Shown one piece after another: positions 24,999 through 33,377 of a stretch of 40,695 nucleotides of DNA. Each line of letters starts with the position of its first letter. Positions within the stretch are counted from its first letter, which is position 1. Position numbers and translations under genes: made by a program. The notes beneath the pieces were generated by a model that worked only from the letters and a program-made list of their open reading frames with translations, ran no database searches and was not told the DNA's origin. The stretch is from JALYNX01 sp963724825 (GTDB lineage: Bacteria; Actinomycetota; Acidimicrobiia; Spongiisociales; ZC4RG35). The stretch spans positions 1 through 40,695 of the forward strand of contig CAVRWT010000010.1 of assembly GCA_963724825.1 (NCBI GenBank). Reading direction: 5' to 3'.

Positions 24999-25415
24999 TC
25001 ATCCGGGCCAGGTGGCCCGGTTCTCCTTGCGGACCACGAAGCGCAGCCCTGACCAGGTGTCGTCGATGGCGCACACCTTGTTGTCCACCATCCCGGTAGG
25101 GAGGAACAGGTCGCGAAGGGTGTCCTCGGTGATATCGGTCTCGACCCCTGAGCTTCGCTTGGGCCATGCCACCCAGATCGCTCCGTCGGGCGGAAGCAGG
25201 GCTTTGGCACGGTGGAATGACTCGTCGAGCTCGTCGGCCCATTGCCCGAAGACGATGAAGATATTGGAAGCGGTCAGCTCGTGGTGGACCTCCACATCGG
25301 GCGGGAGACGCCCCAGGGTCGGCATGAAGCTGTCAGGGGCGTCGAATATCCCAATGGTCATCCCTTCTTTGATCCCCAGCTTTTGGGGAAGTGGCGTGCC
25401 GCTGTAACCGGCCAC
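24999..25415 (-). CDS. DUF3052 family protein
   Basis: The 138-residue soluble protein begins MAGYSGTPLPQKLGIKEG, the DUF3052 opening, and continues with a Rossmann-like segment. FVFGQWADELDESFHRAKALLPPDGAIWVAWPKRSSGVETDITEDTLR is the conserved core. Function is unknown; the family is common in actinobacteria. The end is convergent with cdd, with two bases between stops. It lies three bases downstream of the FMN-type oxidase gene and is surely in the same transcript. Confidence 0.85.
   Translation of the reverse strand: MAGYSGTPLPQKLGIKEGMTIGIFDAPDSFMPTLGRLPPDVEVHHELTASNIFIVFGQWADELDESFHRAKALLPPDGAIWVAWPKRSSGVETDITEDTLRDLFLPTGMVDNKVCAIDDTWSGLRFVVRKENRATWPG
25003..25020 (+). terminator. Hairpin at the cdd/DUF3052 convergent ends
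   Basis: A perfect 7-bp stem, CCGGGCC with GGCCCGG, has an AGGT loop and is followed by TTCTCCTT on the plus strand. It lies seven bases after the cdd stop, inside the last codons of DUF3052. It would terminate the long smc-ftsY-cdd transcript. Confidence 0.5.
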
Positions 25416-25418
25416 TGC

Positions 25419-25940
25419 TCAGCCCTCGGAGCTGAGGTCGGTCCACCAGGTGTCCGGGGGGTGGGTCTGAATGTCGCCACCAAGGCCAACGATGGTGTCG
25501 AGCACCTTGCTGTCGTTCCAGGAGATCCATCGGTCCGGGATGACCACGATTGTGCTGTCCTCATAGGCAGCGAGGAGCAGACCCATGGTTGCGATCCCGG
25601 CCGGGGTGAGTACCCGCTCCCGATTCAGCTGATTGAGCCGGGCGGCCTCCTCCCCGGTGATGAGGCGGGTAGCGCCGGTGCAGGAGGCCCAGCCTGACGC
25701 GACCGAGATGAAGACGGTGACCGTGGGCCGGGCGATGACGTTCTTGACTTTCCTGGTGCTCTCCGGTGTGGGGAGGAGGACCCGATCGTCCTCGTCGAGA
25801 TAGAAGAGGAGCTCGGTGAGATGCGGCGAGCCGTCGTCATTGATCGTGGCGAGCACGGCATTGCTCTTGGCGAGTATCTCCTTGCGCAGGGCGGAGTCGA
25901 GACCGTGCGGTGTTCGATAGGTGGGCGGGATCTCGCTCAT
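25419..25940 (-). CDS. Pyridoxamine 5'-phosphate oxidase-like flavin/F420-binding protein
   Basis: The 173-residue protein has the split-barrel fold of the PNPOx-like family. SNAVLATINDDGSPHLTELLFYLDEDDRVLL and STRKVKNVIARPTVTVFISV are the usual first and second strand pairs that bind FMN or F420. W residues near the C-terminus (WISWNDSK, WWTDL) are also typical. Which cofactor is used cannot be told. The gene starts at ATG 25940 and precedes DUF3052 by three bases. Confidence 0.8.
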   Translation of the reverse strand: MSEIPPTYRTPHGLDSALRKEILAKSNAVLATINDDGSPHLTELLFYLDEDDRVLLPTPESTRKVKNVIARPTVTVFISVASGWASCTGATRLITGEEAARLNQLNRERVLTPAGIATMGLLLAAYEDSTIVVIPDRWISWNDSKVLDTIVGLGGDIQTHPPDTWWTDLSSEG

Positions 25941-25989
25941 GGGCGGTGAACCCTAGGTGTGGTGGAGGTATCTGACTTCGGTCGGCGCC

Positions 25990-26012
25990 GGGGTGGCCGA
26001 AAGCTCCACCCC
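25990..26012 (-). terminator. Hairpin directly after the HNH gene
   Basis: A perfect 7-bp inverted repeat, GGGGTGG (25990-25996) and CCACCCC (26006-26012), overlaps the last base of the HNH stop codon and has a nine-base loop. No T-tract follows, so it is terminator-like only. Confidence 0.4.
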
Positions 26013-27069
26013 TATCTAGGTCGATCCCGCGGCCGGAAGCGGATCCTTCCATGGTCCGGGTGTCGGAAAGGTTGGAATCCTGGTTCGTGGACCACCACGT
26101 GATGATGGAACCAGCAAAGCGAAATCATGTTGTCTGGGTCGGTAGAGCCGCCTTCGGTCCAGGGGACGATGTGATGCGCCTCGATTCGATAGCGGGACTC
26201 GCAGCCATCGGCAGCACAGACATTGCCGTCCCGGAACAGGATTGCCCGACGCAGAGATCGGGGAGCGATTCGAAGTTTGCGGCCGTACGCCATCAACCGG
26301 CCGTCCTCGGTGTGAGCAATTACCTCGGTGGTCGCGTTGCAGAGGATTGCGGTCAGGGCGTCGGCACCCACCCGAGGACCGGCTTCGAGCACTACTCCTG
26401 CCTGGCCGTGGCTGGCGACCGCTTCGGCGGCATCGACGAACACGGTGACTTGAGACGGCGGCGGATTGTCCGAAATGCAGAGCTCTAGAAGCGCGGTGGC
26501 CTTGCGCCACGACTGGTCGCCGCGGGCGCCGTCTGGGAGCTCGGGAACTGGTCGGCAGCTTCGGTGAGCACCTTGTCCACCAGAGCCCCCGACGCCCCGT
26601 CGAGGCCTCCCCAGAGTTTCCACCAGGATTCGTCGAGAGAAGGTTGGATCACGAGGAAGCGCTCGTCGGCGCTCCGGAATTCGTCCTCGGACGTGATCCT
26701 GACCCGGCGGGCGGCTACACGATGCACGCCAGCCACATCCAGATGTTGGAGAAGGCCCACATCTTCTTGGATTTGGGAGAGTGCTTCGACGCGATCGAAG
26801 GTGGCTTCTCCGGCGGCCAGGGCCCCCTTGAGGTCTGGTCGGTCCTCGATGCGTCGCATGGTCCGGACCAGGTCCGTTGCCGTTTCACGACTCACATCGA
26901 GTCGCGCCGTCACCCATGCTGAGAGCGACCTCGATCCATCCGCCGTCGCCACCTGTGCCTCGTCGAGATGTCTCAGATGTCTCATCTGAAGAGCGGCGAT
27001 CTGTGATTTCAAGCCTTCCAGCCGGACCAACTCCGACTCGTGGTAGTCGACTGCGAATCTTCCAACCAT
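26012..27069 (-). pseudogene. DUF222/13E12-family HNH endonuclease, split by one frameshift
   Basis: Two overlapping frames make up one protein of about 352 residues. The N-terminal DUF222 part (27069 to about 26545) has LVRLEGLKSQIAALQMRHLRHLD and SLSAWVTARLDVSRETATDLVRT. The C-terminal part has the HNH nuclease core CAADGCESRYRIEAHHIVPWTEGG, then NMISLCWFHHHVVVHE. The break fits one lost base in the CCC run of TTCCCGAGCTC (near 26541-26545), since adding one C restores DQFPELPDG. It may be a true mutation or an error. ATG 27069 is chosen because the LexA box and promoter end six bases before it. 13E12 proteins are multicopy in mycobacteria and some are SOS-induced. Confidence 0.85.
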
Positions 27070-27073
27070 GACC

Positions 27074-27104
27074 CGAACATACGTTCTGGCTGTGACAGAA
27101 ACAA
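27074..27104 (-). promoter_or_regulatory. LexA (SOS) box on a leaderless promoter of the HNH gene
   Basis: GAACATACGTTC (27075-27086) is a perfect GAAC-N4-GTTC palindrome, the gram-positive/actinobacterial LexA site. On the minus strand TTGTTT (27104-27099) and TATGTT (27081-27076) are spaced 17 bases, so the box covers the -10. Transcription would begin at about A27069, the first base of the start codon. Confidence 0.85.
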
Positions 27105-27152
27105 GGGGGCTGTGACGCTTTTCGCGAGATTTCTGGCGGGCCCCGGCCCAGC

Positions 27153-27863
27153 TCACACCTGGATCGGCACCGTCAGCAAGAACACGATGCCCCCGATCAG
27201 GAGGACGATCGAGAAGCCGAGCATGATGTATTGGCCGGCCAGGCTTCGCATCTTGGTGCTCAGACCGGCGAACAGGAAGATCCCGGCGAAGATGATGGTG
27301 CTGATCACGTACTTGTCGTCGTTGTCGTCGGCAGAATGCGCCAGCGCCGACTTGTCCTGGGCTTCCTGGAGCAGCCGATCAGCCTCGACCGCCTCGGCGA
27401 CCTGATACTCCTCCATGACGAACGGTGTTGGCGGAGCGTCTGGATTCCCCAGGGGGCGGGTGGCCAGCCAGGCGTCCATCGCGGTCTTGAACTCTGGCCG
27501 AAATCGTTCATACAGGAACCCGGAGAGGGTCGCGGGATCCGGGTCGTAGCCGTCGCTCACATCGATCTCACCCGAGTCGAGCTCCTGTTTGGCGGCATCC
27601 AGCCAGGCGAGGAAGGTGGCAACGTCGATCGACGACAGTTGGCCCGCCCTCGTGAAGTGTCGAGTGGATTCGGTTCGGGCGGCGCCGGCCTCGTTCAGCG
27701 AGAAGGACATGGTGTCCCCCCATTGGTCGCTTTGGAACGCCGACCAAGCGGTGGCCAGGGCGGCGAAGGCCATCACGATCGTGGCGACGATGTCGATCCA
27801 ATCGAGCGGTGGATGTTTCGGCTCGGTGGCTGCGACCTCGGCTTCGGCTGTCACCGCGTTCAA
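27153..27863 (-). CDS. Membrane protein with large loop, unrecognised
   Basis: The 236-residue protein has one hydrophobic helix near residues 22-42 (WIDIVATIVMAFAALATAWSAFQ). A soluble segment of about 140 residues follows, rich in Asp/Glu and Ala, and two helices close the protein at about 190-210 and 216-235. No known domain is recognised. It starts at TTG 27863, overlapping the etfA stop (TTGA); GTG 27854 is possible. It is the last gene of an etfB-etfA unit and may be tied to electron transfer at the membrane, but the sequence shows no cofactor motif. The HNH gene promoter lies 50-80 bases downstream. Confidence 0.65.
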   Translation of the reverse strand: MNAVTAEAEVAATEPKHPPLDWIDIVATIVMAFAALATAWSAFQSDQWGDTMSFSLNEAGAARTESTRHFTRAGQLSSIDVATFLAWLDAAKQELDSGEIDVSDGYDPDPATLSGFLYERFRPEFKTAMDAWLATRPLGNPDAPPTPFVMEEYQVAEAVEADRLLQEAQDKSALAHSADDNDDKYVISTIIFAGIFLFAGLSTKMRSLAGQYIMLGFSIVLLIGGIVFLLTVPIQV

Positions 27864-28813
27864 CCCTCTCTGCTTTCCAATGCCTCGATCAGGTTGGGGA
27901 GCACCTTGTGGACGTCACCGACGACACCGAGATCAGCGATTGAGAAGATGGGGGCGTCGGGATCCTTGTTGATGGCGATGATCGTCTTCGAATCCTTCAT
28001 CCCCACCAAGTGCTGCATGGCACCTGAGATTCCGCACGCGATGTAGACGTCGGGCTTCACCGTCTTCCCGGTCTGACCAACTTGCTTCGCATAGGGCACC
28101 CATCCGGCGTCGACGATGGCTCTGGTGGCTCCGGTCGCGGCGCCAAGCTTCTTGCCCAGCCTTTCCACCAACTCATAGGCCTCCGGCGAACCGAGACCAC
28201 GCCCGCCCGACACCACGACCGCCGCCTCGCCGAGCTGCGGCCCCTCGCGTTCCTCGACGTGGGACTCGGTCAGGGTGGCTTCCGATCGAGCGGGCTCGGG
28301 AAGCCCAACTTCCTCCACGGCCGGCATCGGTCCGCCAACTGCCTCGGCGACGAAGGACTTGGGGCGGATCAGCACCAGGAACGGGCCGTGGGTCATGGAT
28401 GCCGTGGCCACCTGGGCGCCGCCCAGGATCTCGTGGTCAGTCTCGACCCCGCCATCGGCCAGCCGAACCGCGATCGCATTGGAGAGAACGCCGACTCCGA
28501 GCCGAACCGCGAGTCGCCCGGCGACGTCCCGATCGGTGTAGGCCTGGCCGAAAAGGATCAGATCCGGGGCCTGGTCGACGATCCTGGCGGCGAGAGCAGC
28601 GGCCACCGGTCCGGCCGGAAGCCGGCTGCCTGCCTCGAGATGGAGCACCGAAGTGGCGCCGTGCTCTCCAAGTGTCGCAAATGCCCCTTCCGAGCCGGTG
28701 CCGAGATAAACGGCGGTGACCTCACCGAGTTGACGGCCGGCCGCCAGCAGCTCGAGTCCGATGGTTGTAGGGCTCCCCGCTTCCTCCTCGACGAAGACCC
28801 AGATGGCGGCCAT
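27860..28813 (-). CDS. etfA: Electron transfer flavoprotein alpha subunit
   Basis: The 317-residue subunit takes electrons from acyl-CoA dehydrogenases and passes them to the membrane quinone pool. The N-terminal domain (about 1-190) pairs with EtfB. The C-terminal FAD domain has VVSGGRGLGSPEAYELVERLGKKLGAATGATRAIVDAGWVPYAKQVGQTGK and then YIACGISGAMQH and AINKDPDAPIFSIADLGVVGD, all characteristic of EtfA. ATG 28813 is one base after the etfB stop. The membrane gene downstream overlaps its stop. Length is normal. Confidence 0.96.
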   Translation of the reverse strand: MAAIWVFVEEEAGSPTTIGLELLAAGRQLGEVTAVYLGTGSEGAFATLGEHGATSVLHLEAGSRLPAGPVAAALAARIVDQAPDLILFGQAYTDRDVAGRLAVRLGVGVLSNAIAVRLADGGVETDHEILGGAQVATASMTHGPFLVLIRPKSFVAEAVGGPMPAVEEVGLPEPARSEATLTESHVEEREGPQLGEAAVVVSGGRGLGSPEAYELVERLGKKLGAATGATRAIVDAGWVPYAKQVGQTGKTVKPDVYIACGISGAMQHLVGMKDSKTIIAINKDPDAPIFSIADLGVVGDVHKVLPNLIEALESREG

Positions 28814-28814
28814 C

Positions 28815-29573
28815 TCAGATCACCTTCCGTTGCTCGAGCAGGGCGAGGATGGCCAGGTGCGATTCGCCCTCGTCTTCGATCTTCTGGCCGGCCGTGCGCT
28901 CGGGGGCGTCGGTGATCGAGGCCACTGTCTGGTCGGGACCCCTCTCGACCCCGAGGTCGGCAGCGCTGAGGCTCTCGACCGCCTTCTTCTTGGCGTCCAT
29001 GATTCCCTTGAAAGTCGGATAGCGCGGTTCGACTACGCCGGCGGTGACTGCGACGACCGCGGGCAGGCTGGCCTCGACGACGTCGTATCCGGAGGCGGTC
29101 TGGCGGTGGATGGTGACCTTCCCGTCAGCGGCTTCGACCTTGGTGGCATAGGTCAGCGCGGGGACGTCGAGCAGCTCGGAGAGCATCTGGGGCAAGACCC
29201 CCGAGTACCCGTCGGTGGACTCGGTCCCGGTTATCACCAGATCGAAGCCGTTCCTCTGAATGGCGGCCGCCAGCATCCGGGCCGTGGTCAGTGCATTGGA
29301 GCCCCGAAGCGTGTCGTCCTCGATGAGAATCGCCTGGTCGGCGCCCATGGCCAGCGCCTGGCGGATTCCTTGCCCGTTGCCGGCCGGTCCCATGCTCACC
29401 AGGGTCACCGTCCCGCCACTCGCCTGAGCCAGTTGGAGCCCCATCTCGACGCCGTAGCGATCGGTGTCGTCGAGGATCTGATCGTCGGGCCGGAGCAGCC
29501 AGTTGGTGCCGCTCTCGAGCTGATACGGGGTGGCAGGGTCAGGGATCTGCTTGACGCAGACGACGACCTTCAT
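28815..29573 (-). CDS. etfB: Electron transfer flavoprotein beta subunit
   Basis: The 252-residue subunit begins MKVVVCVKQIPDP and contains DRYGVEMGLQLAQASGGTVTLVSMGP and DLVITGTESTDGYSGVLPQMLSELL, the EtfB AMP-binding signature. LPAVVAVTAGVVEPRYPTFKGIMDAKKK is the conserved C-terminal segment. ATG 29573 is chosen because AGGAG lies nine bases upstream; a TTG three codons earlier would abut it. It pairs with etfA one base downstream. The likely dehydrogenase partners are not in the window. Confidence 0.96.
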   Translation of the reverse strand: MKVVVCVKQIPDPATPYQLESGTNWLLRPDDQILDDTDRYGVEMGLQLAQASGGTVTLVSMGPAGNGQGIRQALAMGADQAILIEDDTLRGSNALTTARMLAAAIQRNGFDLVITGTESTDGYSGVLPQMLSELLDVPALTYATKVEAADGKVTIHRQTASGYDVVEASLPAVVAVTAGVVEPRYPTFKGIMDAKKKAVESLSAADLGVERGPDQTVASITDAPERTAGQKIEDEGESHLAILALLEQRKVI

Positions 29574-29623
29574 TTGGCTCAACTCCTAGGTGGTCTGGGT
29601 TCGGGGATGGTAACGAGAGCCCG

Positions 29624-30925
29624 CTACCCGTCCACCCGCTCGACGATCAGAGGCCCGGTCTCGGGTGGGTGGTCTCCGATCTCCCACGCTCCGGCGAGAA
29701 TTTCTTGCTGGGCACCCCATCGAGCAGGTTCGGTGAATCGAACCCGGGCCAGGGGCTGACCTTTGGAGACCGGCTCTCCGAGTTTGGCCAGCACCGTGAT
29801 CCCGACACCGGGATCGACGATGTCCTCCTTGCGCTCCCGTCCGGCTCCAAGGCGAGTCGCAACCGATCCCACCACCAGAGCATCACACCGGGTGACGTAC
29901 CCGTCCTGGTCGGCATTGACCGTGTCTTCGTTGGGAGCAGTCGGGAGCAGTGAGGGGTCGTCGATCACCGAAGTGTCCCCTCCCTGCGCAGCCACCACAT
30001 CGATCAGCTTCTGGCGAGCAGAGCCGTTGGCGATGGCTTCAGTCAGACGGTCCCGCCCCCCGCTCTCACCGGCCAATTCGAGCATGACCTCGCCAAAGGC
30101 CAGTGTCAGCTCGACGACGTCAGGCGGGCCTCCGCCGTTGAGCACATCGATGGATTCCCTCATCTCGTTGGCGTTTCCCACCTCCCGGCCCAGGGGCTGG
30201 TCCATGCGGGTGATCAAGGCCACCGTCTTGACCTGATTCCTGATCCCGATCCCGACCATGGTGTGGGCCAATTCCCTCGACTTCTCCAGGTCCTTCATGA
30301 AGGCCCCGGAACCGGTCTTTACATCGAGGAGAAGCCCGTCGAGCCCTTCGGCCAGCTTCTTGGACATGATCGAAGAGGAGATGAGCGGAATCGAGGGCAC
30401 GGTGGCGGTGGCGTCACGCAGGGCGTACAGCTTGCGATCGGCAGGGACCAGGGTCTCGGACTGGCCGGCCAGGACCAGCCCATGCTCGGTGAGTACCTCG
30501 CGGAAACGCTGCGGGTCGAGACCGGTCGTGAATCCGGGGATCGTCTCCAGCTTGTCGAGGGTGCCCCCGGTGTGGCCCAGCCCACGCCCCGACATCATGG
30601 GCACCGCTACGCCGCACGAGGCAACCAGCGGAGCCAGGGGGATCGAGATCTTGTCGCCCACTCCGCCCGTCGAGTGCTTGTCGACCTTGGGGGCAGGGAT
30701 GTCTGAGCAGTCGAGAACCTGACCCGAGTGGAGCATGGCCGCGGTCCACGCCGCCAACTCATCGGGGTCGAGCCCGTTGAAGAAGATGGCCATTGCCATG
30801 GCCGACATCTGATAGTCGGTGACCGATCCCTCGGTGTAGGCCCGAATCAGCCACTCGATCGCTTCGGGGCTCAGGATGCCTCGATCGCGTTTGGTTGCGA
30901 TCAGCTCGACTGCGGTGAATGCCAT
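29624..30925 (-). CDS. deoA: Thymidine/pyrimidine-nucleoside phosphorylase
   Basis: The 433-residue family 2 phosphorylase splits thymidine or uridine with phosphate. AVELIATKRDRGILSPEAIEWLI opens the alpha domain, and KVDKHSTGGVGDKISIPLAP is the phosphate-binding signature. MMSGRGLGHTGGTLDKLETIPG follows. SSSIMSKKLAEGLDGLLLDVKTGSGAFMKD contains the substrate-binding Lys. Specificity between thymidine and uridine is not readable, so it could be pdp. ATG 30925 is chosen to start the conserved region. It follows the fusion-protein stop by 22 bases. Confidence 0.93.
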   Translation of the reverse strand: MAFTAVELIATKRDRGILSPEAIEWLIRAYTEGSVTDYQMSAMAMAIFFNGLDPDELAAWTAAMLHSGQVLDCSDIPAPKVDKHSTGGVGDKISIPLAPLVASCGVAVPMMSGRGLGHTGGTLDKLETIPGFTTGLDPQRFREVLTEHGLVLAGQSETLVPADRKLYALRDATATVPSIPLISSSIMSKKLAEGLDGLLLDVKTGSGAFMKDLEKSRELAHTMVGIGIRNQVKTVALITRMDQPLGREVGNANEMRESIDVLNGGGPPDVVELTLAFGEVMLELAGESGGRDRLTEAIANGSARQKLIDVVAAQGGDTSVIDDPSLLPTAPNEDTVNADQDGYVTRCDALVVGSVATRLGAGRERKEDIVDPGVGITVLAKLGEPVSKGQPLARVRFTEPARWGAQQEILAGAWEIGDHPPETGPLIVERVDG

Positions 30926-30947
30926 CAGAGTGGGGAAGCTATTCGAC

Positions 30948-33350
30948 TCAGATGTACTCGTTGCGCTCCAACCAGTGCATGGCGAAGAATCCCTCAAATG
31001 CGGGCAAATAGAACGTGATGACTCGGTAGGTGATAGTCGCACCGAATGCCGATGATTGGTCCACGCCGAGTGCGGTGAGGAACCCGGTCATGACCGCTTC
31101 AGCGACGCCAACTCCCCCAGGAATGGGGACGAAGCCTCCGAGGAGGTCGGTGGCGACGGCGACGACCAGCGCCGAGCCGAAGCTGACATTGACATCGATC
31201 GCCTCGAGCACGAGCCACAGAGTGGTTCCCAGGATCAGCCAGTAGACGAGATTGCTGCCGAGGAGCCCAAACGCCCGGCTCGGCTGGCGGAGCACGGTGA
31301 CCAGGGTCCCCCAACCCTGTTGCACGATGGGGACTATGCGGTCCCTCAACTTCGCGATTCGCAGCACGGCGACCACCACACCCACCGCGACCAGGACAAC
31401 CACCAGGAGGATGATTCCCCAGTTGACGTCGACGGTATCGATGTCCAGTTCTACGTCACTGGAGACGAACCCGATGATCAGGATCACACACTGGACCAGG
31501 AATCCGGAAAAGGTGTCGACGGCACCCTGGGTCACCGCCACCGTGATCGAGACACCGAACTTGCGGAGGAATGCGGTGTTCATCGCCACCCGACCCGCGG
31601 CGCCCGGAATTGCGAGGCTGACGAACTTGGCGGACAGATTGAGCACCACGAGGGGCCAGAAGGGCAGGGGCCGGGGCACGGCGAACATCGTCGATGTTGC
31701 CTGGGGGAAGAACATCGACTGGCCGACGATCAGAGCAATGAATATCAGGACCCAGTTGGAAGTCTGGAGGACATCCCAAACTGCGGCATAGTCGATGCTG
31801 GTGAGCATTGGAATCAGAGCCGACGCAACGAGTATGAGCAATCCGGTCATCACGAGATTGCGCACCGTGACCCGGCGCAGCTTGGCCAGCTCGGGAAGTT
31901 CCTGACCGGTGGCCGCGACCATCGCGGCCTGAAGCTGCTTCATCACATCTTTGGGATTCTCTGCTTGGTCCTTGGTCCTGGGGCTGATCGCGGGCAGCTG
32001 CAAATAGGGGAGAACCGAGGCGAGGGTGTCGTCGCCGAGCCCGGTCGCAGCCGTCCCTACGGCGCGTTCTGCGCCGACCAACAGGCTCAACGAGAAGAGC
32101 AACTCGACCACATCGTGGGCCTGCCCCACGTCGCCGGCGGACAGGGATCCCAGCGCGAAATCGGCGATCGTGTGGCCATCGGCCCCGATCTGTACCGCCT
32201 TGGCGGTCAGCGAACCATGAGAGATCGAAGCGGAGTGAAGTCGCGCCAGGTCCTCCCAGACCTCGACGAGGGTCTCATCACTGATGTCCGTTGGGTGTAG
32301 GTCGGGGAGTGGAGTCCCACCGGCGCTGACCGCAAGCAACGCGATCTCGGACGATCCCTCGCCGACCGCAAGCATCTCCGGGACCCGGGCCCCCGCCCTC
32401 TGGGCCAGAAGTGTGACCAGGGCCTCATGCTCAGCAGCCTGGATACGCGAGTATCCGATGGTCTGCCCGTTCTCCCGGTACCACATGGTTCGCCAGACCT
32501 TGGCGGCGAACTGTGACTCGGTGGCGTCCCTCCCGTAGGCCTTGATCGTGATCGGCGCGCCGGTCTCAGTGGTCGCGGTGAGGCGTCGAACACCCCACGA
32601 TTGCTCAGGGTCGATCTCGACATTCGTCACCGGCAATCCAATAGCAGCCATAGCGACGCCCACAGAGGCCGGATCGGGGTAGCCACGCGGCGAACCGAAG
32701 ATCAAGAGCACTGTCCCGGCAACCATGAGCCCGATCCCGAGCGAGCCGACGGTGTCCGAGAACATGCCCAGTTGGAGCGCAATTGACGACGCTCCGATCG
32801 TCACAATGGTCACCCAGCCCAGCCGGCGCATCGGCCGGCTCAGGTGGGGTGATGCGGCAATCAGAATCGCGGTGACGATCACCACCCGAAGCACGGGAAA
32901 CCGGGGATCCGGAGACTCGAGCCCCAACTCGGGGACGATGTAGGGCCAGAAACCAGTGAGTGCATAGCCCAGGAGGGCTCCGAGCACGGGGGCGACCACC
33001 ACCGCGATCAACACGTCACGCATGGCACTCCGCCGTTCCCGGCCCCCGGTGATGACTGCGATCAGAATCCCGAGCCCGTAGAGAAGGCCGAAGGCGTAGC
33101 CAAGGGAGAACATCGACTCCACCCACCCCGGGAGCGAGTTCAGAAAGGCGGTGAGTGCCGCTTCCCAGGGAGGTTGCTGATCGATCGCTGCGATGCCCCA
33201 AACCAGGAGCAGCAAGCCGACGACCACGGTCACCGCATCGGCTGGACGGCGCGCCCTGGGCTGGGACTCAGTCGAGACGAAGTAGGTCAGCCGGGAGCGG
33301 ACGCGGTTCGACCTCGGCTCATCAGACTCAGTTTCCGGTGGTGGAGCCAC
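30948..33350 (-). CDS. Flippase-like (LPG-synthase TM) protein fused to a degenerate kinase-like domain
   Basis: The 800-residue protein has three parts. Residues about 40-220 form six or more membrane helices. About 245-430 is soluble and resembles an aminoglycoside-phosphotransferase/ABC1-like kinase: ITIKAYGRD (beta-3 lysine), AEHEALVTLLAQRAGARVPEMLAVG (alpha-C and following strand), then HGSLTAKAVQI and ADFALG. The last two replace HGDxxxxN and DFG, so catalytic Asp and Asn are lost. About 500-795 is an AglD/LPG-synthase TM domain (UPF0104) with GFVPIPGGVGVAEAV, the family end signature. The protein may flip or anchor lipid-linked intermediates under control of a nucleotide-binding pseudokinase. 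GTG 33350 is used since AGGAG precedes it; TTG 33353 is possible. Confidence 0.8.
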   Translation of the reverse strand: MAPPPETESDEPRSNRVRSRLTYFVSTESQPRARRPADAVTVVVGLLLLVWGIAAIDQQPPWEAALTAFLNSLPGWVESMFSLGYAFGLLYGLGILIAVITGGRERRSAMRDVLIAVVVAPVLGALLGYALTGFWPYIVPELGLESPDPRFPVLRVVIVTAILIAASPHLSRPMRRLGWVTIVTIGASSIALQLGMFSDTVGSLGIGLMVAGTVLLIFGSPRGYPDPASVGVAMAAIGLPVTNVEIDPEQSWGVRRLTATTETGAPITIKAYGRDATESQFAAKVWRTMWYRENGQTIGYSRIQAAEHEALVTLLAQRAGARVPEMLAVGEGSSEIALLAVSAGGTPLPDLHPTDISDETLVEVWEDLARLHSASISHGSLTAKAVQIGADGHTIADFALGSLSAGDVGQAHDVVELLFSLSLLVGAERAVGTAATGLGDDTLASVLPYLQLPAISPRTKDQAENPKDVMKQLQAAMVAATGQELPELAKLRRVTVRNLVMTGLLILVASALIPMLTSIDYAAVWDVLQTSNWVLIFIALIVGQSMFFPQATSTMFAVPRPLPFWPLVVLNLSAKFVSLAIPGAAGRVAMNTAFLRKFGVSITVAVTQGAVDTFSGFLVQCVILIIGFVSSDVELDIDTVDVNWGIILLVVVLVAVGVVVAVLRIAKLRDRIVPIVQQGWGTLVTVLRQPSRAFGLLGSNLVYWLILGTTLWLVLEAIDVNVSFGSALVVAVATDLLGGFVPIPGGVGVAEAVMTGFLTALGVDQSSAFGATITYRVITFYLPAFEGFFAMHWLERNEYI

Positions 33351-33377
33351 CAAGCTCCTCTTTCGTGTAGGGGATTG

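Noticed and set aside
31056..32300. 414-codon plus-strand open frame opposite the flippase fusion
   Set aside because: Very rich in His, Asp, Gln and Gly, with no domain; typical reverse-complement of membrane-protein codons.
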